Source: an uncultured Acetatifactor sp.
GTDB lineage: Bacteria > Bacillota > Clostridia > Lachnospirales > Lachnospiraceae
DNA: 64,000 bases
NCBI GenBank assembly: GCA_910579755.1
Contig: CAJTVB010000010.1
Coordinates: 1 to 64,000 of the forward strand
Direction of reading: 5' to 3'
Position 1 is the first letter of the stretch. Every line of letters begins with the position of its first letter. A model generated the notes under the pieces. It saw nothing but the letters and a program-made list of their open reading frames with translations, made no database searches and was not told the origin of the DNA. The position numbers were made by a program, and so were the translations under genes. Shown here in pieces: positions 1 through 7,538 of this stretch.

Positions 1-1167
1 GGTGCGGTGTCCGTGATTATTCCCTATATAGGCTTATCGAAAACCAGCATTTACCGTCTGCCTCTGCCGCTGCCGTTTCTGCTTGGAACAGACTTTTTTG
101 CAGGGGATATTGTTATGAGCGATGCCCTGACGGGTGATGAGAAAATTATTTTTGCGGAGGTTGGCACGGTTACGCTATTGACCCTGCTCTTTGTTTCCGT
201 GCTTTTGTGTGCTTTGGCCGTTGTCTGGATTTTACGGCGCAATTCTAACAGTTGGCTGATGAAATCAGGGCAAAAGAAGCGTGGGGCGGCTTTCGCTGTC
301 ATGTTTGGCCTGGCATTGGCAGTGACGGGATGTGCAGGCCGTGGAAAAATGGGAAGCGTTGTCTATAATTCATCGGCAGGCTATGACTGTATGGGTTATG
401 AAATCATACGGGATGAAGGGAATTTTGAGTATTTTCTCAGAAATACTTCCACAGGAGAAACATATCCTTTAGCACGTTCCCCTATGTTTGGGGTATTTTC
501 TGATGAAGAAGAAATACGTGCATTTTATGTGTGTCCGCCATATCTGTATTACACCACATCGGTTATGGAAAGCTATGTCAACCGTGTAGGAAACTATAAC
601 AGCAATATAACGAAAGTGTCAGTGGTCGAGTTGAATCTGAATACCTTTGAGGAAAAAACAATCTTTGAGCAGATGACTAATTCCGGGCGTTCTCTTTTGG
701 GCATTGACTATGAAACGGGGGATAAATGGAAGTTCCTGGATTTTCACCACGCTTTTTTTCTGAATGACGACAACCTGTTTTTCATTGGCAATGATGGCAT
801 AACAAAAGTAAACCGGTATACCGGAAAAACTGTAAAGCTCGACATTCCTGAAACCGGAAATATTTCATTCGATGGGGAAAGCATCTTTTACAAAAATGAA
901 CAGGGGGTTTTAACAAGATATGACGTTTCCAGTAATGAGACTTACACTTATGAAAATATAGTTGCATATGATTTCTGCATGGATGAGCAGTCAATCTATT
1001 ATGTTTCCAGGACGGACGGCGGAGACTTGTATTCCTGCGGCAAGGACGGGAATAACAAAGAATTGATCAGTCATATACCTGCAATGTCTGTTACCTGTGA
1101 TACAGACAATATTTATGTGTTATCAAAAGAAAGTGGTGAGGAAATCGTTTTACCCAAAAGCCATTGA
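1..1167 (+). CDS. Membrane-anchored protein with propeller-like outer domain, 5'-partial
   Basis: The frame is open from the window edge, so the true start may lie upstream; the first possible start inside is a GTG at 7. Counting from there, a hydrophobic helix spans about residues 52-76, followed by a basic stretch and a second hydrophobic segment (about 94-108) ending in LAVTGC, which looks like a lipobox. The remaining 270 residues are polar, with repeated short Gly/Tyr/Asp blades of the kind seen in DUF5050-like beta-propellers. It could be the tail of an ABC-type permease joined to a lipoprotein-like sensor, or a lipoprotein whose own start I cannot separate from an upstream gene. It lies just before a mobile-element scar. 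Function unknown. Confidence 0.5.
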   Translation, partial: GAVSVIIPYIGLSKTSIYRLPLPLPFLLGTDFFAGDIVMSDALTGDEKIIFAEVGTVTLLTLLFVSVLLCALAVVWILRRNSNSWLMKSGQKKRGAAFAVMFGLALAVTGCAGRGKMGSVVYNSSAGYDCMGYEIIRDEGNFEYFLRNTSTGETYPLARSPMFGVFSDEEEIRAFYVCPPYLYYTTSVMESYVNRVGNYNSNITKVSVVELNLNTFEEKTIFEQMTNSGRSLLGIDYETGDKWKFLDFHHAFFLNDDNLFFIGNDGITKVNRYTGKTVKLDIPETGNISFDGESIFYKNEQGVLTRYDVSSNETYTYENIVAYDFCMDEQSIYYVSRTDGGDLYSCGKDGNNKELISHIPAMSVTCDTDNIYVLSKESGEEIVLPKSH

Positions 1168-1289
1168 TTTATTCCGGATTGAGGAACAAATACGGCAATG
1201 CGGGGTGTGGTGTAACATATAAGGCAGAAAAAGCTGTACTTGTGGACTGCGAAATTTTTGAAAAGCATCTGGAAAGTTTTCGTATATTA

Positions 1290-1328
1290 TTCGTATTACG
1301 AAAAATACTTGACATTTCGTATTACGGA
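1290..1328. promoter_or_regulatory. Twin 13-bp palindromic operators around the promoter
   Basis: TTCGTATTACGAA at 1290-1302 is a perfect odd palindrome (arms TTCGTA/TACGAA). A second copy at 1316-1328 differs at one position (TTCGTATTACGGA). Centres are 26 bp apart; the first lies just upstream of the -35 box and the second inside the spacer. A further half-site, TTCGTA, is at 1279-1284. The arrangement suggests repression by the adjacent ribbon-helix-helix-like protein. Confidence 0.6.
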
Positions 1329-1337
1329 AAATATAAT
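1309..1337 (+). promoter_or_regulatory. Sigma-A promoter of the small regulator gene
   Basis: A perfect TTGACA (1309-1314) and a perfect TATAAT (1332-1337) are separated by 17 bp. They sit 30 bp before the ATG of the 56-residue protein. Confidence 0.85.
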
Positions 1338-1366
1338 AGTATGTAGATTCAGAGAGGAGTGTGCCT

Positions 1367-1537
1367 ATGGGAAAGAGAGGGCGTCCGAAATCGGATGTTA
1401 TAAAAGAGCGTATCGTAACCATAAGGATGTCTGACGCAGAATATCACACTCTAAAGGAATACTCTGATAAACATCAGCAGACTATAACAGAAACTATCAA
1501 AACGGGAGTTGACTTATTGTATAAAACTCGTAAGTAA
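1367..1537 (+). CDS. Small ribbon-helix-helix-like DNA-binding protein
   Basis: A 56-residue frame with AGAGAGGAG shortly upstream of the ATG. The basic N-terminus (MGKRGRPKSD) leads into a short strand (ERIVTIRMS) and two predicted helices (DAEYHTLKEYSDKH, TITETIKTGVDLLY), the layout of CopG/Arc-type regulators common on conjugative elements. A perfect promoter flanked by two palindromes lies directly upstream, as expected for an autoregulated gene. It precedes an integrase remnant by 40 bp and was probably carried by the same element. The exact family was not identified; DNA binding is inferred from size, charge and helix pattern. Confidence 0.65.
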   Translation: MGKRGRPKSDVIKERIVTIRMSDAEYHTLKEYSDKHQQTITETIKTGVDLLYKTRK

Positions 1538-1577
1538 GGCATAGGATTTCTTCTTTCCTTACAAGAAAGGAGTGGCT

Positions 1578-1718
1578 ATGGCTAAATCACGAAAGGACAA
1601 TAAGGGACGAGTATTGCGGAAGGGGGAAAGCTGCCGTAGTTCAGATGGAAAGTATCAATGTGCCTATGCAGATGAAGCAGGGAAGGTCCACATCAAAAGT
1701 ACATCAAATTTCGTCTAA
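1578..1718 (+). pseudogene. Truncated Tn916-type tyrosine integrase (N-terminal stub)
   Basis: AAGGAG precedes the ATG. The 46-residue product begins MAKSRKDNKGRVLRKGES and continues with DGKYQCAYADEAGKVH, matching the arm-site-binding N-terminal domain of Tn916/ICE integrases (typical pattern: R-D-N-K/R-G-R-x-L-x-x-G-E-S...DG-x-Y). The frame stops about 45 codons in, far short of the roughly 400 residues of the family, and no core-binding or catalytic R-H-R-Y domain follows. What remains cannot be a recombinase. It marks the former border of an integrative element, together with the regulator upstream. Confidence 0.7.
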
Positions 1719-1769
1719 GGCATCATTAGGGTGTATCATTATGGAGGAAAAGCAGACCATTATTGTCTA

Positions 1770-1798
1770 TTTCATTTTTGATAATGAGGTGCTATAAT
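1770..1798 (+). promoter_or_regulatory. Candidate promoter of the GT-C/UbiA operon
   Basis: TTTCAT (1770-1775), 17-bp spacer, perfect TATAAT (1793-1798), about 48 bp before the first gene. The -35 box is weak. Confidence 0.5.
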
Positions 1799-1845
1799 AA
1801 AGCCACTGATAAACACTCAACTGAATCGAAATTGGAGGGACAAAA

Positions 1846-3486
1846 ATGACAAATATATTCTTTGCCGTTTTTCTTGCGTTTTTTTATAGTATTGTATATA
1901 CGGTAGCAGGACCTATGATAGCGGCGCAGGATATAAAATTTGATCAATCTCAGCTTTTGTCTTTTGCAGTATGCTTCATATTGTCTTCAGCAGTTAATTT
2001 TTTTATTTTTTCCGTCATACCGAAACTGCATTTATGCACAGGAAACGGGCGAGTATCTCAGTATCTAAACAGGGGCCTTGACAAAGTTGGAAACCGCAGA
2101 CTTTTTTTGTTTGTTTGGGCGTTCATTTTTGTGTCGTGGATACCTGCCTATCTCATCTTATACCCGGGCGTTTTGGCTTACGATATGATTTCGCAGGTGG
2201 GCAGCGCTCTCGGTGAGATTACAAATAATCATCATCCCATCCTGCATACATGGCTCATACGTTTTTTTATGAAATTAGGAGACGCCCTTTTTTCCAGTTA
2301 TGAGTTTGGAATCGGTCTGCTGTCGCTTCTGCAAATGCTGATTTTGAGCTATGCCCTTACTCGTCTGGTTTTTTTACTGAAGAAAAAGAAGGTTCCGATT
2401 CTGATAGTTATGCTTACGGCATTGCTCTCGGCAATTTGGTTTATGAATGCATGCTTGTCTGTAACCATGATAAAGGACTGTCTGCATGCTGCTTTCCTCG
2501 TATTGTTTGTCTGTCATTTTACGGAAATAGCAACTAGCCCGTTAGAATATACTCTGCGAAAGCAAAATTTATTTATTTTGCCAGTTATCAGTTTTTTAAT
2601 GTGCGCTTTCAGGAATAATGGTATTCATATCTATATATTTTGCTTTACAGCTTTGTTTATATTGAGATTATCTCAAATAAAGAAGGCAAAAGCGTATGTT
2701 GCTCTTATAGTGGCAGTTTTGTTACCGGTTTTTGTGTACAAAATATATACGGGACCTGTTTTTGATGCGCTTGGTGTAGCTCAGGGCGAGATAAGGGAGG
2801 CGTTGAGCGTACCTATACAGCAGCTGCAGCGTGTGGCCGTCAAGGAAGCGGACAAACTCACAAGCGAACAAACGGAGCGGATGACGTATTATATTGATGA
2901 TCTGGAATGGATGGAAGGATCTACTGGCCGTGCATATTCCCCTTTCTGCGCGGACTTCGCCAAAAGCTGCTTTTATTCGGATCATTATAACGACGACCCC
3001 ATTGCTTTTTGGAAATTTTATTTGCAGACCGGAGAACAATTTTCAAAAGAATATATAGTTGCTTTTTTATCCAACACTCTGGGTTATTGGTATCCCGGCT
3101 ATTATGAGTTTTCATACGTTATGTACGAGAATTATCCTCCGGAGTCGTTTGCGGAACCCCTGGAGCGTAAAACCATATGGGATTCACAGATTTTGAAGAG
3201 GTATTATGAGAGCGTCTGCAACTCTGATTTTTGGCGGGAAACTCCTGTTTTGAGATTGTTTTTTGTCCCCGGTTTTACGCTTTGGTTTTTACTGTATGCG
3301 CTGGCTCTGGCGTGGAAAAAGCGGGGATTTTTTACAAAAGTGTTACCCCTTTTCCTGCCGCTGATTGCACAATACGGTATCATGATACTTTCGCCGATGT
3401 CGTCATTTCGTTATTCGTGGCCTTTTTATCTGATGCTTCCGCTTGCCTTTATAGGAATTTGTGAAAAACGGAGCTGTGAATATTGA
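1846..3486 (+). CDS. Polytopic membrane protein, DUF6020-like (GT-C-like)
   Basis: A 546-residue protein with about eleven hydrophobic segments; TTGGAGGG lies ahead of the ATG. After the first helices it carries YPGVLAYDMISQ and, after a loop, NNHHPILHTWLIRFF, an arrangement I associate with the DUF6020 family of Gram-positive integral membrane proteins. A large extracytoplasmic loop (about residues 290-430) holds many Asp, Glu and Trp residues. By position it should work with the GT39-like and UbiA-like proteins directly downstream, probably transferring sugar from a polyprenyl-phosphate donor outside the membrane. The DUF6020 label is from memory of the motif; enzymatic activity is inference. 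Base composition is AT-richer than the genes after 6 kb. Confidence 0.6.
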   Translation: MTNIFFAVFLAFFYSIVYTVAGPMIAAQDIKFDQSQLLSFAVCFILSSAVNFFIFSVIPKLHLCTGNGRVSQYLNRGLDKVGNRRLFLFVWAFIFVSWIPAYLILYPGVLAYDMISQVGSALGEITNNHHPILHTWLIRFFMKLGDALFSSYEFGIGLLSLLQMLILSYALTRLVFLLKKKKVPILIVMLTALLSAIWFMNACLSVTMIKDCLHAAFLVLFVCHFTEIATSPLEYTLRKQNLFILPVISFLMCAFRNNGIHIYIFCFTALFILRLSQIKKAKAYVALIVAVLLPVFVYKIYTGPVFDALGVAQGEIREALSVPIQQLQRVAVKEADKLTSEQTERMTYYIDDLEWMEGSTGRAYSPFCADFAKSCFYSDHYNDDPIAFWKFYLQTGEQFSKEYIVAFLSNTLGYWYPGYYEFSYVMYENYPPESFAEPLERKTIWDSQILKRYYESVCNSDFWRETPVLRLFFVPGFTLWFLLYALALAWKKRGFFTKVLPLFLPLIAQYGIMILSPMSSFRYSWPFYLMLPLAFIGICEKRSCEY

Positions 3487-3499
3487 CTGGAGTATAAAA

Positions 3500-5113
3500 A
3501 TGAAATTTATGTTTAAAGAAAAATTAGACCGTTGGTACTTTGGGATACTGGCCCTCATATTTACAGCAGCTGTGATTCTGCGTATTTTGGGCGCAGGATG
3601 GGGAATGCCCCATGGCAATCTGCATCCGGACGAGGGGCTGATTTTTGAACAGGCATATCAGTGCGCTCTGAATCGTGACTTTGAGGTGCATGACTACTAT
3701 AGGCCGAACCATGTTTCCATTAAAATGAATACCCTTATATATATAGGGATACAGGAACTGTATTTTGCGCCTCAGGGACAAAACGATTTTGCTCTAAATT
3801 ATAACGAGAACTTCGCCCTGTTTACCACGGCTTCCCGTGTCCTGACGGCACTTTTGGGTGTGGGTACAGTTATTATGGCCTGCCTTATCGGCCTTTTTTG
3901 GGGTAGAAAGCAGGCTTTGTTTGCAACCCTGCTCTTTGCGATATTCCCGTCGTTTATTGAGCATTCTCATTATATCACACCAGATATACCGCTCTTGTTT
4001 TTCCTGATGGGCGTGCTATGGGCGGCGCTTTGCTATCAAAGGAAACCGTCTGTATCGTGGTTGTTTTGGATGTCCTTCTTTACTGCGCTGGCTGTCTGCG
4101 AAAAGTATCCTGGGGCTTATGGTTGTGTGATTATTGCTGTCGCGGTATGCACAGCACACATAAGAAAACCTGTTATGATTGTAAAACGCGGATGTTTGGC
4201 AATCCTCTTTTTCGTGCTGGGAATTCTGGCCGTTTCTCCTGTGCTGCTGATTGATTTCAGAACTGTTTTAGAGGTAATGGCAGGGCAGAACAAGCAATAT
4301 CATTTAGGTGCAGACAGCCTTAACTTTGGGGGAACGCTGCTCTTTTATATAAAAACCACGGGAGTGCACTTGGGATTGTTGCTGACGGTGAGCAGTATTT
4401 ACGGTATTTTGAAATCATTTCGCAAGAATTTGAAGCCGACAATTATTTTGTTAAGTTTTTTGGTATATATAATACCTATTTCTACATTAAGCATTCATTG
4501 GGAACGCTATGCATTGCCAATCTATGCGGCAGGACTTTTATTTGGGGCTGTGGGAGCATTTTATATCTTGGAAGATTTGCAGGGACTTCTGAAAAAAGAA
4601 TCTCCCGTTTTTCTGATCGCTTATGCCACGTTCTTTTTATTACCTGTATGCAGCCTTATGGCCGGATCCATAGCGGTTTCCGGAAGTTTTCTGGCGCCGG
4701 ACAGCCGCATTATCCTTCAGGAGGTTTTCGCAGAAATGGGTGTAACAGTTCATAATACCGTATATGACTGCAACACGCCGTTGGATCCGGGCGGCTACTA
4801 CGGAGCGTTCGGAAATTTTGAAGAAGGAAACCCTGAGAAATACAAGTACGGTAATGGACCGAAGTTCATAATGACATCGTCGGCACAACGCGATCTTTAT
4901 CTGGAGGCTGACCCCGAGGTATATGGATGGATTGCAGATTTCTATAAGCGGTTGGATGCGCTTTATGATCTGGTTTATCTATTCCCGGTAGAAACGCCAA
5001 GCAGTCACTTCCTGGAGTTGCAAAACATTTGGTATTCGGCAAGAAGCGTATACAGATATATGCGTGGAGCGGCAGTGGGATATGAGATTAGACTTTATCA
5101 GCTGCTGCCGTGA
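3500..5113 (+). CDS. GT39/ArnT-like membrane glycosyltransferase
   Basis: I chose the ATG at 3500, which has CTGGAG 7 nt upstream and lies 13 nt after the previous stop; an in-frame GTG at 3461 would overlap that gene. The 537-residue product has a first helix, then HPDE at residues 42-45 in the first outer loop, the acidic signature of GT-C enzymes such as PMT and ArnT that take sugar from polyprenyl phosphate. About ten further helices follow and then a soluble C-terminal part (from about residue 405) without obvious motifs. It sits between the DUF6020-like and UbiA-like genes with tight spacing, so the three are almost certainly one transcript. Donor and acceptor are unknown. Confidence 0.7.
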   Translation: MKFMFKEKLDRWYFGILALIFTAAVILRILGAGWGMPHGNLHPDEGLIFEQAYQCALNRDFEVHDYYRPNHVSIKMNTLIYIGIQELYFAPQGQNDFALNYNENFALFTTASRVLTALLGVGTVIMACLIGLFWGRKQALFATLLFAIFPSFIEHSHYITPDIPLLFFLMGVLWAALCYQRKPSVSWLFWMSFFTALAVCEKYPGAYGCVIIAVAVCTAHIRKPVMIVKRGCLAILFFVLGILAVSPVLLIDFRTVLEVMAGQNKQYHLGADSLNFGGTLLFYIKTTGVHLGLLLTVSSIYGILKSFRKNLKPTIILLSFLVYIIPISTLSIHWERYALPIYAAGLLFGAVGAFYILEDLQGLLKKESPVFLIAYATFFLLPVCSLMAGSIAVSGSFLAPDSRIILQEVFAEMGVTVHNTVYDCNTPLDPGGYYGAFGNFEEGNPEKYKYGNGPKFIMTSSAQRDLYLEADPEVYGWIADFYKRLDALYDLVYLFPVETPSSHFLELQNIWYSARSVYRYMRGAAVGYEIRLYQLLP

Positions 5114-5128
5114 CGGAGGTATAATAGA

Positions 5129-5989
5129 ATGAGTGTTGTCAAAATCTATTTAAAACAGATGAGAATAAAAAGCTGGTTAAAAAACTTATTTGTTTTTTTC
5201 CCGATTATATTTTCGTTGGAATTATTTGAATGGAATAAGCTCATTCAGGCTGTCATTCTGGCTCTATCCTTTTGCTTGATATCTTCGGCGGTTTATGTGC
5301 TGAATGATATCAATGATGTGGAAAATGACAGAAACCATGCAGTAAAGAAGAATCGTCCGATCGCGTCGGGACAAATCTCGTTTCCCTGCGCATGGATGTT
5401 GTTAGTGTGCCTGACAATAGCAGGATTCGGACTGGCTTTTTCGGTGAATCTGTTTTCATTGTTATTGATACTGGCTTATGTTGTTATAAATATTTTGTAT
5501 TCAAAATGGCTGAAAACCAAGGTGGTTATCGACTGCTTCTGCATTGCTGCAGGTTTTGTGCTACGCGTCATGGTAGGAGGGACGATAGTCAGTGACGGCG
5601 TTTCCGGCTGGATGTTTTTGACGGTGGTATCGTTATCATTATTCATGGCATTCGGAAAACGCAGGGGAGAACTGCACAATTACGGGGCAGGAGGAACCCG
5701 GGAGGTTTTGGATGTATACGAAATGAATTTTCTTAACGGGATTGTTTTCATGTGCGCAGGATTGACGATGGTGTTCTATTCTCTATGGTCGATATCACAG
5801 GAATCAAATTTGGTTTATACGGTGCCGATTGTTCTGTTCATAGTAATAAGGTATCTGCTGCTGGTGTTTTCGGGACGTTCAGAAGCAGACCCTACTACTC
5901 TGATTTTATCCGACAAAACGCTGTTGGTATCATGCGGGCTCTGTGCGCTTATAATGATTGCCCTGCTATATAGAACCCAGATATTTTGA
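5129..5989 (+). CDS. UbiA-family decaprenyl-phosphate phosphoribosyltransferase-like protein
   Basis: A 286-residue protein with about eight transmembrane helices. The first aspartate motif is clear: N59-D60-x2-D63-x3-D67-x2-H70, followed by RPIASG at 76-81, the form seen in UbiA members that attach phosphoribose to polyprenyl phosphate (Rv3806c type). A second conserved stretch, LYSKWLKTKVVIDCF, follows. GGAGG lies about 10 nt before the ATG. In actinobacteria this enzyme starts the decaprenyl-phospho-arabinose route that feeds GT-C arabinosyltransferases; here it is the last gene of an operon with two GT-C-like proteins. No DprE1/DprE2 epimerase or phosphatase gene is visible, so the final donor may be a ribose form or be completed elsewhere. 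Other prenyl acceptors are possible. Confidence 0.7.
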   Translation: MSVVKIYLKQMRIKSWLKNLFVFFPIIFSLELFEWNKLIQAVILALSFCLISSAVYVLNDINDVENDRNHAVKKNRPIASGQISFPCAWMLLVCLTIAGFGLAFSVNLFSLLLILAYVVINILYSKWLKTKVVIDCFCIAAGFVLRVMVGGTIVSDGVSGWMFLTVVSLSLFMAFGKRRGELHNYGAGGTREVLDVYEMNFLNGIVFMCAGLTMVFYSLWSISQESNLVYTVPIVLFIVIRYLLLVFSGRSEADPTTLILSDKTLLVSCGLCALIMIALLYRTQIF

Positions 5990-6024
5990 AACCACGGGCG
6001 GATTGAGCGGTGCGAAAACGTAAA

Positions 6025-7173
6025 TCAATCCTCTTCCGCAGCCTCCTGACAGGATGCGCGGACAGTTATGCCGTTTACCTCCACATTGCCATCCAGCTGG
6101 ATGACCAGACATTCCCTGCCGTTTATGTTTCTGGTCTCGATCAGGTCTGTGCGGTCAGGGCTTACTTTGATAATCACATCCGGAGTCTTGACTTCAAAGG
6201 TTCGGGTGTTCATTACATTGCTGGCCAGCAGAGAGGCGGTTTCGCCGGCGGTATCATCGTAATGACGGTCAAAATGTTCCAACTTTTCATTTGACACACC
6301 GCTGTCTGCCAGAATGGCCTTGACTTCTTTTTTGTCCAGCACCAGAGGTTCCGGTTCCTCCTTGTGCTCCTGAGCCATTTCGGTGAGCTTGTCGTGAATA
6401 TTTTTCACGATTTCCATGTGACAGTCTTCCCCCAGGGTCTCTTCGATCAGAGTGTGAAAGGTTTCCATCTGGTCTCCGGCAGACAGCGGAAGAGGACAGC
6501 CCAACAGCTGGTCCACAAATCCGTCTTTTAAATCTTCGGCGTCCTTTGAGTAGAAAAGGGTGCTGTGAAGGTCCGTACCTCTGTCATGGAAGGCGGGGAA
6601 CAGAAAGCCGGTTTCCGGAAGGGAGACCACCCAGTCCCGCACACGGTTTTGAAAGGTATTTTCCACGGCGTTGTAGCTCAGCCCCGGCTTGGAAAGCTCT
6701 ACAGGACAGATACAGACCAGTATGTATTCATATATTTCATCGGAGGCATCCTCCATCTCAATTCCGTCGGTGGTCCGGCCTGGCACATCGTAGACGTCAT
6801 GTACTGCCAAGATCAGAAAATTCCCCACATATTCATAATTGGCAATGATCCGGTCATAGAATTCTTCCAGAAGGGCATCGTCTTTCAGCTTGCTGTCCCG
6901 CAGGCGGAGTAAAAATTCCTGAGTGCCGCCTTCTTCTTCGCTGGCCAGAGGGAAATCCAGGGTCAACAGATTTTTGCCGGGGGTTCCGGACAGAGTTTTC
7001 CGAAGAATCTCGAAGTATTTGAACATTTCTTCCTCGGGCAGAGCCAGAAAAGCCTGTTTCAGTTCGGTTTTTTTATTTTTTTCTCCATCTACATAGCAGC
7101 CGCAGATACGGGTGATGGAACATTTTTTGGGAGTAAGAAGCTTTTTGATTTCGGATATGTCTTGTTTGGTCAT
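6025..7173 (-). CDS. DUF4317 family protein
   Basis: A 382-residue soluble protein. The start (ATG complementary to 7171-7173) is fixed by AAAGAGGT 7 nt upstream and gives the family-like N-terminus MTKQDISEIKKLLTPKKC. The chain is acidic, with no signal peptide or membrane helix. The stretch ICGCYVDGEKNK near the start and the region rich in FHDRGTDLH in the middle are features I associate with DUF4317, a family common in Lachnospiraceae with no known role. It ends convergently with the UbiA-like gene, 35 bp apart, and has its own strong promoter on the minus strand (7264-7293). Confidence 0.75.
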   Translation of the reverse strand: MTKQDISEIKKLLTPKKCSITRICGCYVDGEKNKKTELKQAFLALPEEEMFKYFEILRKTLSGTPGKNLLTLDFPLASEEEGGTQEFLLRLRDSKLKDDALLEEFYDRIIANYEYVGNFLILAVHDVYDVPGRTTDGIEMEDASDEIYEYILVCICPVELSKPGLSYNAVENTFQNRVRDWVVSLPETGFLFPAFHDRGTDLHSTLFYSKDAEDLKDGFVDQLLGCPLPLSAGDQMETFHTLIEETLGEDCHMEIVKNIHDKLTEMAQEHKEEPEPLVLDKKEVKAILADSGVSNEKLEHFDRHYDDTAGETASLLASNVMNTRTFEVKTPDVIIKVSPDRTDLIETRNINGRECLVIQLDGNVEVNGITVRASCQEAAEED

Positions 7174-7263
7174 GGAGTGTACCTCTTTGCTTTGTTTTTT
7201 GTTCTGAGCCCGCTCCGGAAGGCTTATCAGGAGGCTTCCGATGTCAGCAGGGAAAGTGTTTTT

Positions 7264-7293
7264 ATTATAATTCATGGCTTTCAGGAATGTCAA
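7264..7293 (-). promoter_or_regulatory. Promoter of the DUF4317 gene
   Basis: On the minus strand TTGACA (7288-7293) and TATAAT (7264-7269) are separated by 18 bp. Both boxes are perfect. Confidence 0.8.
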
Positions 7294-7310
7294 GCCGTGT
7301 CGAACGCCTC

Positions 7311-7339
7311 TTGTGGGAAGCGGACTCCTGTGTTACTAT
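7311..7339 (+). promoter_or_regulatory. Promoter of the TPR lipoprotein gene
   Basis: TTGTGG (7311-7316), 17 bp, TACTAT (7334-7339). It is back-to-back with the DUF4317 promoter and would give a leader of about 190 nt containing the tandem repeats. Confidence 0.55.
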
Positions 7340-7356
7340 GTAAGGAAGATGAATTA

Positions 7357-7520
7357 AAAGAACCCAGGGAGGCGCCGGAAGAGAAAAGAATCGAAGGACA
7401 TCGGGGGTGAAAGAACCGGGGGAGGCGCCGGAAGAGAAAAGGACTGAAGAAACGCCGGGAATGAGAATAACAAAAAAGTCGTCAGGAAAGAGAACAACAA
7501 AAGAGTCGTTGGGAAAGAAA
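7357..7520. repeat. 53-bp tandem duplication followed by 27-bp repeats in a leader
   Basis: Units at 7357-7409 and 7410-7462 are near-identical over their first 40 bases (shared core GGGAGGCGCCGGAAGAGAAA). Two 27-bp units follow, related by AGTCGTCAGGAAAGA versus AGTCGTTGGGAAAGA. The 53-bp period is not a multiple of three, so the array is probably not coding as a whole. This explains most of the 365-bp gap between the DUF4317 gene and the TPR gene. Confidence 0.75.
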
Positions 7521-7538
7521 AGAACAGAGGAACGGATT

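Noticed and set aside
1741..1797. 18-codon frame between the integrase stub and the glycan operon
   Set aside because: Too short, with no ribosome site, and overlapping the likely promoter of the operon.
3461..3499. Upstream GTG start for the GT39-like gene
   Set aside because: It overlaps the preceding gene and lacks a ribosome site; the ATG at 3500 has one and still includes all helices.
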